Notes: generated by a model not told the origin, from the letters alone. Positions 50,917 to 59,206 are shown, numbered from the stretch's first letter. The stretch: DNA of 64,000 nt from Aldehydirespirator sp965204875 (GCA_965204875.1 OZ242020.1:1860001-1924000); one strand, 5' to 3'. Numbers and translations are program-made.

Positions 50917-50965
50917 GTGTCGCCAACCGCACGCGGCCGGAAGTGAGAGCGGACAGCGAAGACTC

Positions 50966-51002
50966 CGCAAGCTCCACCGGCGATCGCGACGGATCGGCCA
51001 TG
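50966..51002 (+). repeat. solo copy of the IS30 left end
   Basis: The sequence from GCAAGCTCCACCGGCGATCG to GCCATG matches the left end of the element at 27038-27073 with one difference. No transposase or right end is nearby. It may be a remnant of an excised or degraded copy, or the shared sequence may be a preferred insertion site. Confidence 0.75.
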
Positions 51003-51077
51003 GCTCCAAGGTATCGGAGGGTGTGACACCGATGCTGTCTTTGCAGTTCAGGCATGGTGTCGAGGCAGCATCCGCAG

Positions 51078-51173
51078 TGGCGGAGGTGGACGGGAATCGA
51101 ACCCGCCGGACGGGGATCGCCCGTCCCTCCCGCTTTGAAGGCGGGGGAGCCCACCAGGCACTCAGACACCTCC
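51078..51173 (-). tRNA. selC: tRNA-Sec (anticodon TCA)
   Basis: A 96-nt tRNA on the minus strand with the marks of selenocysteine tRNA. The anticodon loop CTTCAAA (anticodon TCA) sits on a 5-bp stem CCCGC/GCGGG. There is a long variable arm (GACGGGCGATCCCCGTC) and a T-arm GCGGGTTCGATTCCCGT. The acceptor GGAGGTG pairs with CACCTCC, and the 3' GCCA is encoded. It reads UGA codons that carry a SECIS element. No selA, selB or selD gene is in the window, but the selenium-linked yqeC gene is close by. Confidence 0.9.
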
Positions 51174-51312
51174 GCGGGCCAGGGTAGCTGAGCGGCTGTG
51201 GCGCACCGACGGTGGAGCCAACCTCTGTGACGACCCCGGCAGGCCTGGATACGCCCTGAGACACCGCAGGTTTCCTGTGGCGGCTCGGGCCTGTGGCACT
51301 ACGCTTGGGTTC

Positions 51313-51396
51313 GTGAAGACCTTGAAGCGGCTCGTTATCCTCGGCGCTCTGGTGGCCCTGGCCGTCGTGCTGGCCCGCAAGATCAGGGAGCCCTAG
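51313..51396 (+). CDS. small membrane peptide, 27 aa
   Basis: GTG 51313 begins a 27-codon frame, VKTLKRLVILGALVALAVV..., with a positively charged start, one hydrophobic helix and a charged end. It resembles the very short DLW-39-type actinobacterial membrane peptides in layout, but the DLW motif is absent. No clear ribosome-binding site is seen (GGGTTC upstream). Real but unproven. Confidence 0.4.
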   Translation: MKTLKRLVILGALVALAVVLARKIREP

Positions 51397-51407
51397 CGCC
51401 AGAACCG

Positions 51408-52139
51408 GTGCGCGCGACCAGCCTGTCCGGTGCCGCCCAAGCCCTCGGGATAGGCCCGCGGTCGCTGGTGGCCCTCGTCGGCGGGGGCGGCAAGACCACG
51501 CTGCTGTTCGCCCTCGGCCGGCAGCTGCCCGCCCGCACGCTGCTCACCACCACCACGCGCATGGGGCGAGAGCGCACCGGCGGCCTCAAGTGCCTGATCG
51601 ATCCCTGCGATGCCGAGCTTCGGGACGCCTTCGGCCATGATGACGCTGTGCTCGCCTGGAAGTCCACCGATGATCGCAAGGCGCTCGGGTTCGGCACCGC
51701 CGCCGTGGACCGATGGTTCGACTCCGCCGTCGCCGACCACATCCTGGTCGAGGCCGACGGGGCCCGCCGCCGCCCCTTCACGGCCCCGGCGCCGTGGGAG
51801 CCGCCCATCCCGACCAGAGCCACCCACGTGGTCGCCTGCATCGGCACCGACGCGCTCGGCTATGTCATCGCCGACCGGCTGCACCGCCCCCTGCGCGTGG
51901 CCGCCGCTGCAGGCTGCTCGCCGTATGAGCGGCTCAGCCCGACCGGGGCGGCCAACGCCCTGACCAGCACGGTCGGCATGATGAAGAACGTCCCGGACGG
52001 CGCCCGCTTCACGGTGGCCGTCAACAACGCCGACCCTGGCGACGCCCAGGTGGCGGCGCTGGTCGCAGAACTCGACCGGCGAGGCGTCGACTCCATGGTC
52101 GTGACCCGCCACGACTCCGGCGGCGGGGTTCGGCTGTGA
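51408..52139 (+). CDS. yqeC: selenium-dependent hydroxylase accessory protein YqeC-like
   Basis: A protein of 243 residues of the YqeC family (putative selenium-dependent molybdenum hydroxylase accessory protein). The P-loop VALVGGGGKTTLLFALG is near the start, followed by LLTTTTRMG and an ILVEADGARRRPFTAPAPWEP motif. YqeC is linked to selenium-containing molybdenum hydroxylases. Presence beside tRNA-Sec supports selenium metabolism here. GTG 51408 is the only reasonable start. The stop overlaps a micro-ORF relay that leads to the FAD oxidoreductase gene. Confidence 0.8.
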   Translation: MRATSLSGAAQALGIGPRSLVALVGGGGKTTLLFALGRQLPARTLLTTTTRMGRERTGGLKCLIDPCDAELRDAFGHDDAVLAWKSTDDRKALGFGTAAVDRWFDSAVADHILVEADGARRRPFTAPAPWEPPIPTRATHVVACIGTDALGYVIADRLHRPLRVAAAAGCSPYERLSPTGAANALTSTVGMMKNVPDGARFTVAVNNADPGDAQVAALVAELDRRGVDSMVVTRHDSGGGVRL

Positions 52140-52327
52140 CTGAAGCGGTGTGGCTCACAGCGGCCGGGGGCGGAGCGATGGCCGTGACTGACAAGGGGTG
52201 GCCCACAACGTTCGGCGGCGGGCCGGGCTGTGACTGAAGCGGCGCGGCCCACAACGGCCGGCGGCGAGCGACGGCTGTGATTGGCGAGGCATGGCCCACA
52301 ACGGCCAGTGGCGGGACCCGGCCGTGA
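52136..52327 (+). other. four-unit junction repeat and micro-ORF relay
   Basis: From the yqeC stop (GTGA at 52136) about 47-bp units follow, each starting near GTGACTGA (52136, 52184, 52230; variant GTGATTGG at 52277) with a GGCCCACAACG core. GTG 52136 runs 33 codons to TGA 52237, overlapping GTG 52230 (VTEAARPTTAGGERRL, stop 52280). That stop overlaps GTG 52277 (VIGEAWPTTASGGTRP, stop 52327), which overlaps the true start GTG 52324. Coupling is retained at every step. Confidence 0.75.
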
Positions 52328-53946
52328 CACGGCGGCGCGCCCAGCGTGACGCGGATGTGGTCGTCGTCGGCGGCGGGCACAACGGCCTGGTGTGCGCTGC
52401 CTACCTGGCCCGCGCCGGCGTGGACACCGTGGTCGTGGAAGCCCGCGACACCGTCGGCGGGTGCGCCTCCACCGTTGCCGACCTCGGCGCCCGCTTCAAC
52501 ATCTGCAGCTGCGATCACACGCTCGTGAGGGCCATGCCCTTCATGGACGACCTCGATCTGCGGGCCCACGGGCTGCGCTACGTGGAGTCCGACCCCACAT
52601 CCGTCTACATGGGCTTCGACGGCAGCCCGCCGTGGCTGTCCTTCCACGACAGCGAGCGCACCGTCGAGTCCATAGGCCGCCACCGCCCGGCCCAGGCCAG
52701 GGCCTATCGCCGCTACCTCGCGGACGCCCGCCCGGTGGCCGAGCTCACGCTGGAGATGGGCACCGGCACAGCCACCACCCCCCGGATGCTGGCTCGCCTG
52801 GCCCGGCGCCGTGGCCGCGGCGCCGCCAGGCTGCTGAAGTGGAGCCGCGCCAGCGCCCTCGACGTGCTCAGGCACTACTTCGACGACGAGGCGTTGATCA
52901 TGGCCGCAGTCTCCAACGGCCCCACCGTCTGGGGCGTCGCACCCGACCAGCCGGGAACCGGGCTCGTCGGGTCGTACTACGCGTTGCGCCACCTGGTGAG
53001 GTCGGGCCGTCCCATCGGTGGCAGCGGCGCGCTGACCGACGCCCTCGCAGGGTGCTTCTCCGCTGCCGGCGGTCGCCTGCGCACCGGCACGGCGGTGGTG
53101 GGACTCCTCGGCGACGGGCGAGCCGTGCGGGGCGTGCGCCTGGCCGACGGCACGGACATGACCGCAGCGGCGGTGGTGGCGGCCTGCGACCCGAGCATCG
53201 TGGCCACGCGCTGGCTGCAGGCACCCGGCAACCCGGCGGCGCGGCGCTTCACCGAGCGCGCCCGCTCGCAGCCCGAAGCCGACGGGTACCAGTCCAAGAT
53301 CGACGCGGTGGTCACCGGCCTGCCCCGCTACCGGGCGCTGGAGGACTCGGCGCTGCTCGACCTCTTCGAGGGGCGCGACCCCAACGAGTCGACCTTCGTG
53401 ATCTCGCCCACGGTGGCGGAACTGCTTGAGGCTCACCGGCTGCGACGCCAGGGGCTGATCGCAAAGCGTCCGACGCTCATGTCCAACGTGCCCTCCGTGC
53501 TCGACCCGTCGATGCGCAGCAGCGACGGCCATCATGTGCTGAGCCTCGAAGTGCTCTTCACGCCCTACGAGCTAGCCGGTGGCTGGAACGGCTCACCGGA
53601 GCCGGCGCGATGGCTCGATGTGTGGGCCGGCCTGCTGCAGCCGGGCTTCGAGGCATCCGTCGACCGCTACCGGACGATGACGCCCGACCGCTACGAGAGC
53701 GAGTTCATGTTGAGCCGCGGCTTCACGCCCTCCTACGCGGCATCGCCGCTGGCGACGCTGCTCGGGCGGCGGCGCGAGCTGAGCCGCCACCGCGGCCCGC
53801 TCACGGGGCTGTTCCTGTCGGGGGCCGCCACCTTCCCCGGCGCTGGCGTCTGGGGCGCCGCCGGACGCAACACCGCCCAGGCCGTGATGCGCGCTCTGGC
53901 GCGTGCCCGCAACCGCGCGGCCATCAGGATGCGCCTACCTGGCTAA
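52324..53946 (+). CDS. FAD-dependent oxidoreductase, phytoene-desaturase-like
   Basis: A flavoprotein of 540 residues. The N-terminal dinucleotide-binding motif is DVVVVGGGHNGLVCAAYLARAG with VVEARDTVGGCAST. The C-terminal FAD motif is GLFLSGAATFPGAGVWGAAGRNTA. The central part has a GGSGALTDALAGCF segment typical of phytoene dehydrogenase and retinol saturase relatives. The substrate is unknown. The start is set by the end of the relay at GTG 52324. It shares a strand and coupling with yqeC but a functional link is not obvious. Confidence 0.85.
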   Translation: MTRRRAQRDADVVVVGGGHNGLVCAAYLARAGVDTVVVEARDTVGGCASTVADLGARFNICSCDHTLVRAMPFMDDLDLRAHGLRYVESDPTSVYMGFDGSPPWLSFHDSERTVESIGRHRPAQARAYRRYLADARPVAELTLEMGTGTATTPRMLARLARRRGRGAARLLKWSRASALDVLRHYFDDEALIMAAVSNGPTVWGVAPDQPGTGLVGSYYALRHLVRSGRPIGGSGALTDALAGCFSAAGGRLRTGTAVVGLLGDGRAVRGVRLADGTDMTAAAVVAACDPSIVATRWLQAPGNPAARRFTERARSQPEADGYQSKIDAVVTGLPRYRALEDSALLDLFEGRDPNESTFVISPTVAELLEAHRLRRQGLIAKRPTLMSNVPSVLDPSMRSSDGHHVLSLEVLFTPYELAGGWNGSPEPARWLDVWAGLLQPGFEASVDRYRTMTPDRYESEFMLSRGFTPSYAASPLATLLGRRRELSRHRGPLTGLFLSGAATFPGAGVWGAAGRNTAQAVMRALARARNRAAIRMRLPG

Positions 53947-54090
53947 GCAGCCTGGAGGCGTCGTTGTTGTGCGTGGCGCCAGGGCGGCTGACGGGATGCC
54001 TGACGGCTCTCAGGCCGGCCGGAGGTGTCCTTGCGGGCAACCAGGGCGGCTGCGGCGGATCGCGCTCCGCGCCGGATCGCGGCCGGACGC

Positions 54091-54660
54091 CTACTCGCCC
54101 CAGCGGGGCAGGCCGGCCACGTCGATGCCGAGGTGCTCCAAGGCTCGGGCCGTCGAGTATGTCACCAGGTCGTCGATGGAGGTCGGCCTGGTGTAGAAGG
54201 CCGGCACCGGCGGGTACACCACCGCGCCTGTCTCGGCAGCTTGAGCCATCAGCCTCAGGTGTCCCAGGTGCAGCGGCGTCTCGCGCACCATCAGCACCAG
54301 GGGCCGCCGCTCCTTGAGGGTCACGTCGGCGGCGCGCGCCACCAGGTCGGCGCCGTAGGAGTTGGCTACGGCGGCGAGCATCTTGATCGAGCAGGGGGCG
54401 ACGATCATCCCGGCGGTGGAGAACGAGCCCGAGGAGATGGGCGCGGCTATGTCGCGCGATCCGTGCACGACGTCGGCCAGCGCCTCCACATCGGAGGCCG
54501 CAAGGTCGGTCTCGTAGGCAAGCGTCTGCCGGCCGGGGCCGGTGATCACCAGGTGCGTCTCCACACCGTCAACCTCGCGCAACAACTCCAGGGCGCGCAC
54601 GCCGTACATCGCGCCCGTGGCACCACTGATGGCCACCACCACACGCCTGGGCTTGGTCAC
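54091..54660 (-). CDS. ubiX: flavin prenyltransferase UbiX
   Basis: A protein of 189 residues that prenylates FMN to make the cofactor of UbiD decarboxylases. It has VVVAISGATGAMYGVRALELL at the start, the central PISSGSFSTAGMIVAPCSIKMLAAV (SGSF and the catalytic Cys region) and LKERRPLVLMVRETPLHLGHL. GTG 54660 (VTKPRRVVVAISG) is the last unit of a micro-ORF chain. It is coupled to ubiD upstream on the same strand. Confidence 0.93.
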   Translation of the reverse strand: MTKPRRVVVAISGATGAMYGVRALELLREVDGVETHLVITGPGRQTLAYETDLAASDVEALADVVHGSRDIAAPISSGSFSTAGMIVAPCSIKMLAAVANSYGADLVARAADVTLKERRPLVLMVRETPLHLGHLRLMAQAAETGAVVYPPVPAFYTRPTSIDDLVTYSTARALEHLGIDVAGLPRWGE

Positions 54661-54744
54661 GGCCTGCACGCGTCCTGCCTGGGCTCGCTCACGGCTTGCA
54701 TGCGTCGCGCCTGGGCTCGCTCACGGCTGCGGACTCGGGGTCAC
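54657..54744 (-). other. three-unit micro-ORF relay between ubiD and ubiX
   Basis: The ubiD stop overlaps GTG 54744 (VTPSPQP, stop 54721). That overlaps GTG 54724 (VSEPRRDACKP, stop 54689), which overlaps GTG 54692 (VSEPRQDACRP, stop 54657). The last overlaps the true ubiX start GTG 54660 (VTKPRRVVV). Every step is a GTGA overlap. The last three units are 32-bp direct repeats whose products start like UbiX. This is the clearest example of the junction duplication. Confidence 0.85.
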
Positions 54745-56087
54745 TGCAGGTACAGGCCCAGATCGACCGGTGCGTACCTCACCCGCTCCCCGTACTCGCG
54801 CCGCTCCCGCTTGTAGGTGGCGTCGATGCCCACCTTGACGCCCACGCCGCGGCCGTCGGCGGTCGGGTCCATCTCGTGCCCCTGCGCGTCGCCGACGGTG
54901 AACACATCGTCGTGCCAGTGAACCCGGTTGGTCACAGCCCAGTGCAGCTCGGAAGGCTCGGTGATGTCGACGTCGCGGTCCACCACGATCACGTTGCGAA
55001 TATTGATGTGCGCCGCCAGCGCCGCCATGGCCAGGTTCTTCGGCGTTCCCGGGTTGTCCCGCTCGATCTGCACCACCGCGAGAAACCCGTTGCCGTAGGG
55101 AGGGATGTGCACGTCGGCACCAGGGTCGATGTGGCGCACGAAGCGCCGCAGCAGCGGCTCGCGCGGCAGCACGTTGCCGATGAACACATGCTCGTACCAG
55201 CCGGGGATGATCGTCTGGTAGACGGGATCGTCGCGCCAGGAAACAGCCGACACCTCCACCGTCGGGCTGTGCCACATCTCTCCGTGGTAGCCGTGGAACT
55301 CCGCCAGCGGGCCCTCGTCCGCGCGCTGTGCCGGACGGATCCGCCCCTCGATGACCACCTCGGCGTGTGCGGGCACGTCGACATCGACCGTGCGCCCCCT
55401 GCACACCTCCACACCGCGCCCCCGCAACGCGCCGGCGATCGTCAGCTCGTCTGCGGGGGTGCGCACGCCCGCGGCGATCATGACGGCCGGGTCGAGGCCC
55501 AGAGCCAGCGCCACGTCGAAGGGGGCGTCGGGGTCATCCCGGCTGCGCATGAATGTTCCGACATCGCGCCACTCGTTGAGGTTGAACCCCAGCACGTTGC
55601 GGCCCAGCCGCAGCATGCGGTTATAGGAGAGGTTGCCGCGCCCGCCGTCGGGATCCTTGGTGACGCTCACGGCGCCGGTTATGAAGGCCCCGCCGTCGCC
55701 GCGCGAGTGCGTGGGAATGGGCAATCGCGCCAGGTCCACATCCTCGCCGGTCACGCAGTTGTCGTGCCAGGCGGCGGTTTCGACCCGCACCGGCCCGATG
55801 CCGTTGGCGGGCTCGAGCGAGTGGCCCATGCGATCGGTCACCTCGCCGGGCGTGCAGCCGAGTGCCAGCGCCGCGGTGCGCCGGCTGCTGACCGCGCCGG
55901 AGAAGATCGGCCAGGGCGAGCCCTTAGGCTCCTCGAACAGCGCCGGCCCCGCCCCGGAGCTCTCAAGCGCTGCGGCCACGTCGGCGAGCTCGTGCTCCAG
56001 GCTCACCGGGCGCGTGATGCGATTGAGCATCCCGGCCGCCTCGGCGACGGCGATATAGCTGCGCAAGTCACCTATGTCTTGGGTCAC
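54741..56087 (-). CDS. ubiD: UbiD family decarboxylase
   Basis: A protein of 448 residues, a prenylated-FMN-dependent decarboxylase of unsaturated or aromatic acids. It has an N-terminal DLRSYIAVAEAAGMLNRIT, GDGGAFITGAVSVTKDPDG with NLSYNRM for metal and cofactor binding, and a catalytic E-x-x-x-R-E-type region at ANGIGPVRV through RLPIPTHSRGDGG. The late REPLLRRFVRHIDPGADV and GVKVGIDATYKRERREYGERV blocks are typical. UbiX downstream supplies its cofactor. The substrate is unknown. Confidence 0.93.
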   Translation of the reverse strand: MTQDIGDLRSYIAVAEAAGMLNRITRPVSLEHELADVAAALESSGAGPALFEEPKGSPWPIFSGAVSSRRTAALALGCTPGEVTDRMGHSLEPANGIGPVRVETAAWHDNCVTGEDVDLARLPIPTHSRGDGGAFITGAVSVTKDPDGGRGNLSYNRMLRLGRNVLGFNLNEWRDVGTFMRSRDDPDAPFDVALALGLDPAVMIAAGVRTPADELTIAGALRGRGVEVCRGRTVDVDVPAHAEVVIEGRIRPAQRADEGPLAEFHGYHGEMWHSPTVEVSAVSWRDDPVYQTIIPGWYEHVFIGNVLPREPLLRRFVRHIDPGADVHIPPYGNGFLAVVQIERDNPGTPKNLAMAALAAHINIRNVIVVDRDVDITEPSELHWAVTNRVHWHDDVFTVGDAQGHEMDPTADGRGVGVKVGIDATYKRERREYGERVRYAPVDLGLYLQ

Positions 56088-56117
56088 GCCCCAACCCTAC
56101 GTCGTACCCTGGAGTTC

Positions 56118-56408
56118 ATGGTGATCGAGTTCCTGACCTTCGAGGTCTCCCCCGGCGAGCGCGCCGAGTGGCTGGCTCACGAGGAGCAGCACTGGAGCCG
56201 CTTCCTAGAGATCCAGCCGGGCTTCGCCGGCAAGGAGATGTGGCTGGAGGACGGCGATCCCGCACGGGTGCATGCCGTGATCCGCTGGGTGTCGATGGAG
56301 GCTTGGAAGGCCGTGCCGCGAGCCGAGATCGAAGCCGTGGACGCGGCCATGGGGAGCTGGCGCCGGGATCCCTCGATGCGCGCCTTCCACGTAATCCGCG
56401 ACTGCTAG
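56118..56408 (+). CDS. TIGR03792 family protein
   Basis: A small protein of 96 residues, MVIEFLTFEVSPGERAEWL, with PGFAGKEMW, VIRWVSMEAWKAVP and AMG late in the chain. This matches TIGR03792, a family described mainly from cyanobacteria and also plants. It probably has a ferredoxin-like (ABM-type) fold. The function is unknown. Its presence in an actinobacterium is unusual. ATG 56118 fits the family start; no repeat or operon partner overlaps it. Confidence 0.8.
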   Translation: MVIEFLTFEVSPGERAEWLAHEEQHWSRFLEIQPGFAGKEMWLEDGDPARVHAVIRWVSMEAWKAVPRAEIEAVDAAMGSWRRDPSMRAFHVIRDC

Positions 56409-56463
56409 AGCCGATCTCTCGCCGGGCACGCTTCGTCGAGGTCCGATCCCCTAGCCTGGCACT

Positions 56464-57618
56464 GTGCGCATCGGCGTGTTCCTGTTCGGCGGGGTGGAGA
56501 TGGACGATGCCGGCGCCGGCCCCCCGGTCCCCACCGATCGCCGCTACGGCCACAAGGAGGTCTGGCGGGCCACGGAGCGGATCATCGACATGGGCGTCGA
56601 GGCCGACCGCTTGGGGTTCGACTCGTTCTGGCTGACCGAGCACCACTTCCAGCACGAGGGCTACGAGGTCGTCCCCAACGGGATACTCCTCGGCACGGTC
56701 ATCGCGGAGCGCACCGAGCGGGTGCGCATCGGCATGGCCTTCAACATCGTCCCGCAGTGGCACCCCCTCAGGCTGGCCGAGGACTTCGCCACGCTGCACA
56801 ACCTCTCCGGCGGGCGGGGCATCCTGGGCGTCGGGCGCGGCACGGTGCCGCGTGAGGCCGAGACGCTGGGCACCCGCATCGGCAGTTTCGACAACCCCGA
56901 CCGCGCCGCCGCCGACGAGCTGAACCGCAGACAGTTCGACGAGGCCATGGCCGTGATCCGCCTGGCGCTGGACAACGACACGTTCAGCTTCCACGGCGAG
57001 GTGTACGACTTCCCGCCGCCGGGCATCCCCGACCGCGGCGGCCATGTCAGCGAGCTCAGCCTGGTGCCCCGGCCGCTGTACCCCTATGAGATCTGGCAGG
57101 CCATCACCTCGCCCCCCACGCTCGAGCAGGTGCCCCGGCACGGCTGGGGAGGGGTCTTCTGGAACAACCACCACTCCTTCGTCAAGATGCGCTGGGAGCG
57201 CTTCGCCGAGATCCACGCCGAGGCGCACGGGCGCGAGCTGCAGCGTGGCGAGAACCGCCTGCTGGTGCTGTCGGTGCGGGTCGAGGACAGCCACGAGCAG
57301 GCGGTGCGCTCGGCGCGCCCCGGCCACGACGAGTTCTGGAAGTTCCTCGCCCCCTACGGATGGAGCAAGGGCTACATGGGCGACGACGGCCGCCCGGCCA
57401 GGCCGGGGCTGGTCCCCACCCTCGAGGACTCCATCGACCAGAGGACCTGGGCGGTGGGCCGCCCCGAGGAGGTGGCCGAGGTGATCAGCTTCTACGACCG
57501 CGAGATCGGCCTGGAGAACCTGCTGCTTTTCCCGGCCCTGCCCGGAGACGGCTACGAGCGGGTCGCCGAGCAACTCGAGCGCATCGCCACAGAGGTGCTG
57601 CCGCTGCTGCGGAGCTGA
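56464..57618 (+). CDS. LLM class flavin-dependent monooxygenase
   Basis: A bacterial-luciferase-like TIM-barrel monooxygenase of 384 residues. It has the motif FDSFWLTEHHFQHEGY near residue 65, MAFNIVPQWHPLRLAEDFATL, GRGILGVGRGTVPREAE and QLERIATEVLPLLR at the end. It needs reduced flavin from a reductase such as the one encoded next. With an ABC importer nearby, the layout recalls the ssu alkanesulfonate genes (monooxygenase, FMN reductase, ABC), but the closest sequence class is luciferase-like and the substrate is open. GTG 56464 is the start. Confidence 0.87.
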   Translation: MRIGVFLFGGVEMDDAGAGPPVPTDRRYGHKEVWRATERIIDMGVEADRLGFDSFWLTEHHFQHEGYEVVPNGILLGTVIAERTERVRIGMAFNIVPQWHPLRLAEDFATLHNLSGGRGILGVGRGTVPREAETLGTRIGSFDNPDRAAADELNRRQFDEAMAVIRLALDNDTFSFHGEVYDFPPPGIPDRGGHVSELSLVPRPLYPYEIWQAITSPPTLEQVPRHGWGGVFWNNHHSFVKMRWERFAEIHAEAHGRELQRGENRLLVLSVRVEDSHEQAVRSARPGHDEFWKFLAPYGWSKGYMGDDGRPARPGLVPTLEDSIDQRTWAVGRPEEVAEVISFYDREIGLENLLLFPALPGDGYERVAEQLERIATEVLPLLRS

Positions 57619-57693
57619 CCCGGCCCAGCGGCGGCTCGCAGCGTCGTGACTCGCAAGCCCCGGAGCTGACCCGGCCGGCGACCCGGTCCGGCT

Positions 57694-58254
57694 CTACCAG
57701 CGGCTCAGGGCCTTGCGGACTCGGGCGATGCCGGCGTCGTCGGCCGGTGCGGGCAGCGCCACGAAGGTCGTGCGGCAGCGCTTGTGGGCGCTGAGCCGCA
57801 GCGTGCGTGCCGTGGTGCGCTTGCCGGCGTCGCGGGCACGCAGGCGCGCCATCCGGCCGTGTGGCGTGGTCGTGATCGACCCGATCCGCCGGATGTTCTG
57901 CATGCCGGGCTTGATCCTGTGGTTGCCGTCGAACACGAAGGCGACGCCTGGCACCATCACACGCTCCAGCCAGCCCTTCATCGCCGCGGGGACCGTGAAG
58001 GCGACGGACGGGTAGCAGAACAGCAGCGCGGCGGCGGCGCGCACACGCTCGGCGGAGTCGCGCACGTCGTCGGAGATCACCGGCGTCTCGCTGTGGTAGG
58101 CGCGCCGCTCATCCGCCGACATCACCGCCTCGAAGCCGTGCAGCGCCAGACGGTCCACCTCGTGGTTTCCCGCCCGCAGCTCCTCGACCGCGGCCTCGAC
58201 CACGCGCCGGTCGGCGTCGTGGGGGCCGTATCCGTCCAGCAGCAGCACCCGCAT
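57694..58254 (-). CDS. NAD(P)H-dependent flavin/quinone reductase, flavodoxin fold
   Basis: A flavodoxin-like NAD(P)H oxidoreductase of 186 residues of the KefF/MdaB type. It has MRVLLLDGYGPHDADR (phosphate loop variant), ADERRAYHSETPVISDDV, ALLFCYPSVAFTVPAAMKGWLERVMVPGVAF (the F-P-x-W-x-x-P-A family block with Y-P-S) and a C-terminal helix. It may supply reduced flavin to the LLM enzyme encoded convergently. Confidence 0.8.
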   Translation of the reverse strand: MRVLLLDGYGPHDADRRVVEAAVEELRAGNHEVDRLALHGFEAVMSADERRAYHSETPVISDDVRDSAERVRAAAALLFCYPSVAFTVPAAMKGWLERVMVPGVAFVFDGNHRIKPGMQNIRRIGSITTTPHGRMARLRARDAGKRTTARTLRLSAHKRCRTTFVALPAPADDAGIARVRKALSRW

Positions 58255-58456
58255 TGGCAGCCCGTCACCCTCCGGCTAGATGTTGACAGCCGAAGATACT
58301 GTAGAGTGCTCATGCCGGTCGAGACCGGCCGGTCCCGGTTGGCGATGGTTCCAGGAGGGCATGTGAGAGGCGCTCGGGCGCGATGACAACTGTGACGCCG
58401 GCCATGGTGGGCTCGTTGCCCGCCCCGCCGTACCCTGCTGAAGGCACTTTGATCCC

Positions 58457-59206
58457 ATGACCGTCGCGACGGCCACGGCGGCCCTGTCCTTCGACGGCAT
58501 AGGCATGGTGTTCCCCGACGGCACCGAGGCCCTGTCCGACATCACCTTCTCGGTCGACAAGGGCGAGTTCATCACCGTGGTCGGCCCCTCCGGTTGCGGC
58601 AAGTCGACCCTGCTGAGGATCGCCTCTGGGCTGCTCGAGCCCACCTCCGGCACCGTCGAGGTCGATCGCGACCGCCTCGGCTACGTGTTCCAGGACGCCA
58701 CCCTGCTGCCCTGGCGCACCGTGCGCAAGAACGTGGAGCTGCTGGCCGAGCTCCAGGGCATCGACCCGCCGAGCCGCCGCGAGCTGTCCCAAGAGGCCAT
58801 CGAGCTGGTCGGCCTGAACGGGTTCGAGGACCACTACCCCAAGTCGCTGTCGGGTGGGATGAAGATGCGGGCCTCGCTGGCCCGCACGCTCACCCTGAAG
58901 CCGCCCGTCTTCCTCTTCGACGAGCCTTTCGGCGCGGTCGACGAGATCACCCGCGAGCACCTCAACGAGGAGACTCAGAGGCTCTTCGGGTCCGAGGGGT
59001 TCGCCGGGCTGTTCATCACCCACTCCATCCGCGAGGCGGTGTTCATGAGCACCAAGGTGTACGTCATGTCGGCCCGTCCGGGCCGGATCGTCGCCCGCTT
59101 CGACGTTCCCTTCGGCTACCCGCGCCGGCCCGAGCTACGCTTCGAGCCCGACTTCGCCCTCCTGAGCGGCGAGGTCTCCCAAGCTCTGCGAGGTTCCCAC
59201 TCATGA
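58457..59206 (+). CDS. ABC importer ATPase (SsuB/TauB-like)
   Basis: A nucleotide-binding subunit of 249 residues. Walker A is VVGPSGCGKSTLLRIA, the Q-loop YVFQDATLLPWRTV is typical of the nitrate/taurine/sulfonate class, the signature is KSLSGGMKMRASLAR, and Walker B is VFLFDEPFGAVDE, then FITHSIREAVFM. It pairs with the permease encoded next; a duplicated junction couples them. The substrate would follow from the binding protein and is unknown. Confidence 0.93.
   Translation: MTVATATAALSFDGIGMVFPDGTEALSDITFSVDKGEFITVVGPSGCGKSTLLRIASGLLEPTSGTVEVDRDRLGYVFQDATLLPWRTVRKNVELLAELQGIDPPSRRELSQEAIELVGLNGFEDHYPKSLSGGMKMRASLARTLTLKPPVFLFDEPFGAVDEITREHLNEETQRLFGSEGFAGLFITHSIREAVFMSTKVYVMSARPGRIVARFDVPFGYPRRPELRFEPDFALLSGEVSQALRGSHS

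Noticed and set aside
58283..58310. TTGACA -35 element before the ABC operon
   Set aside because: A good TTGACA is present at 58283 but no -10 hexamer at suitable spacing was found, and it lies 170 bp before the gene.
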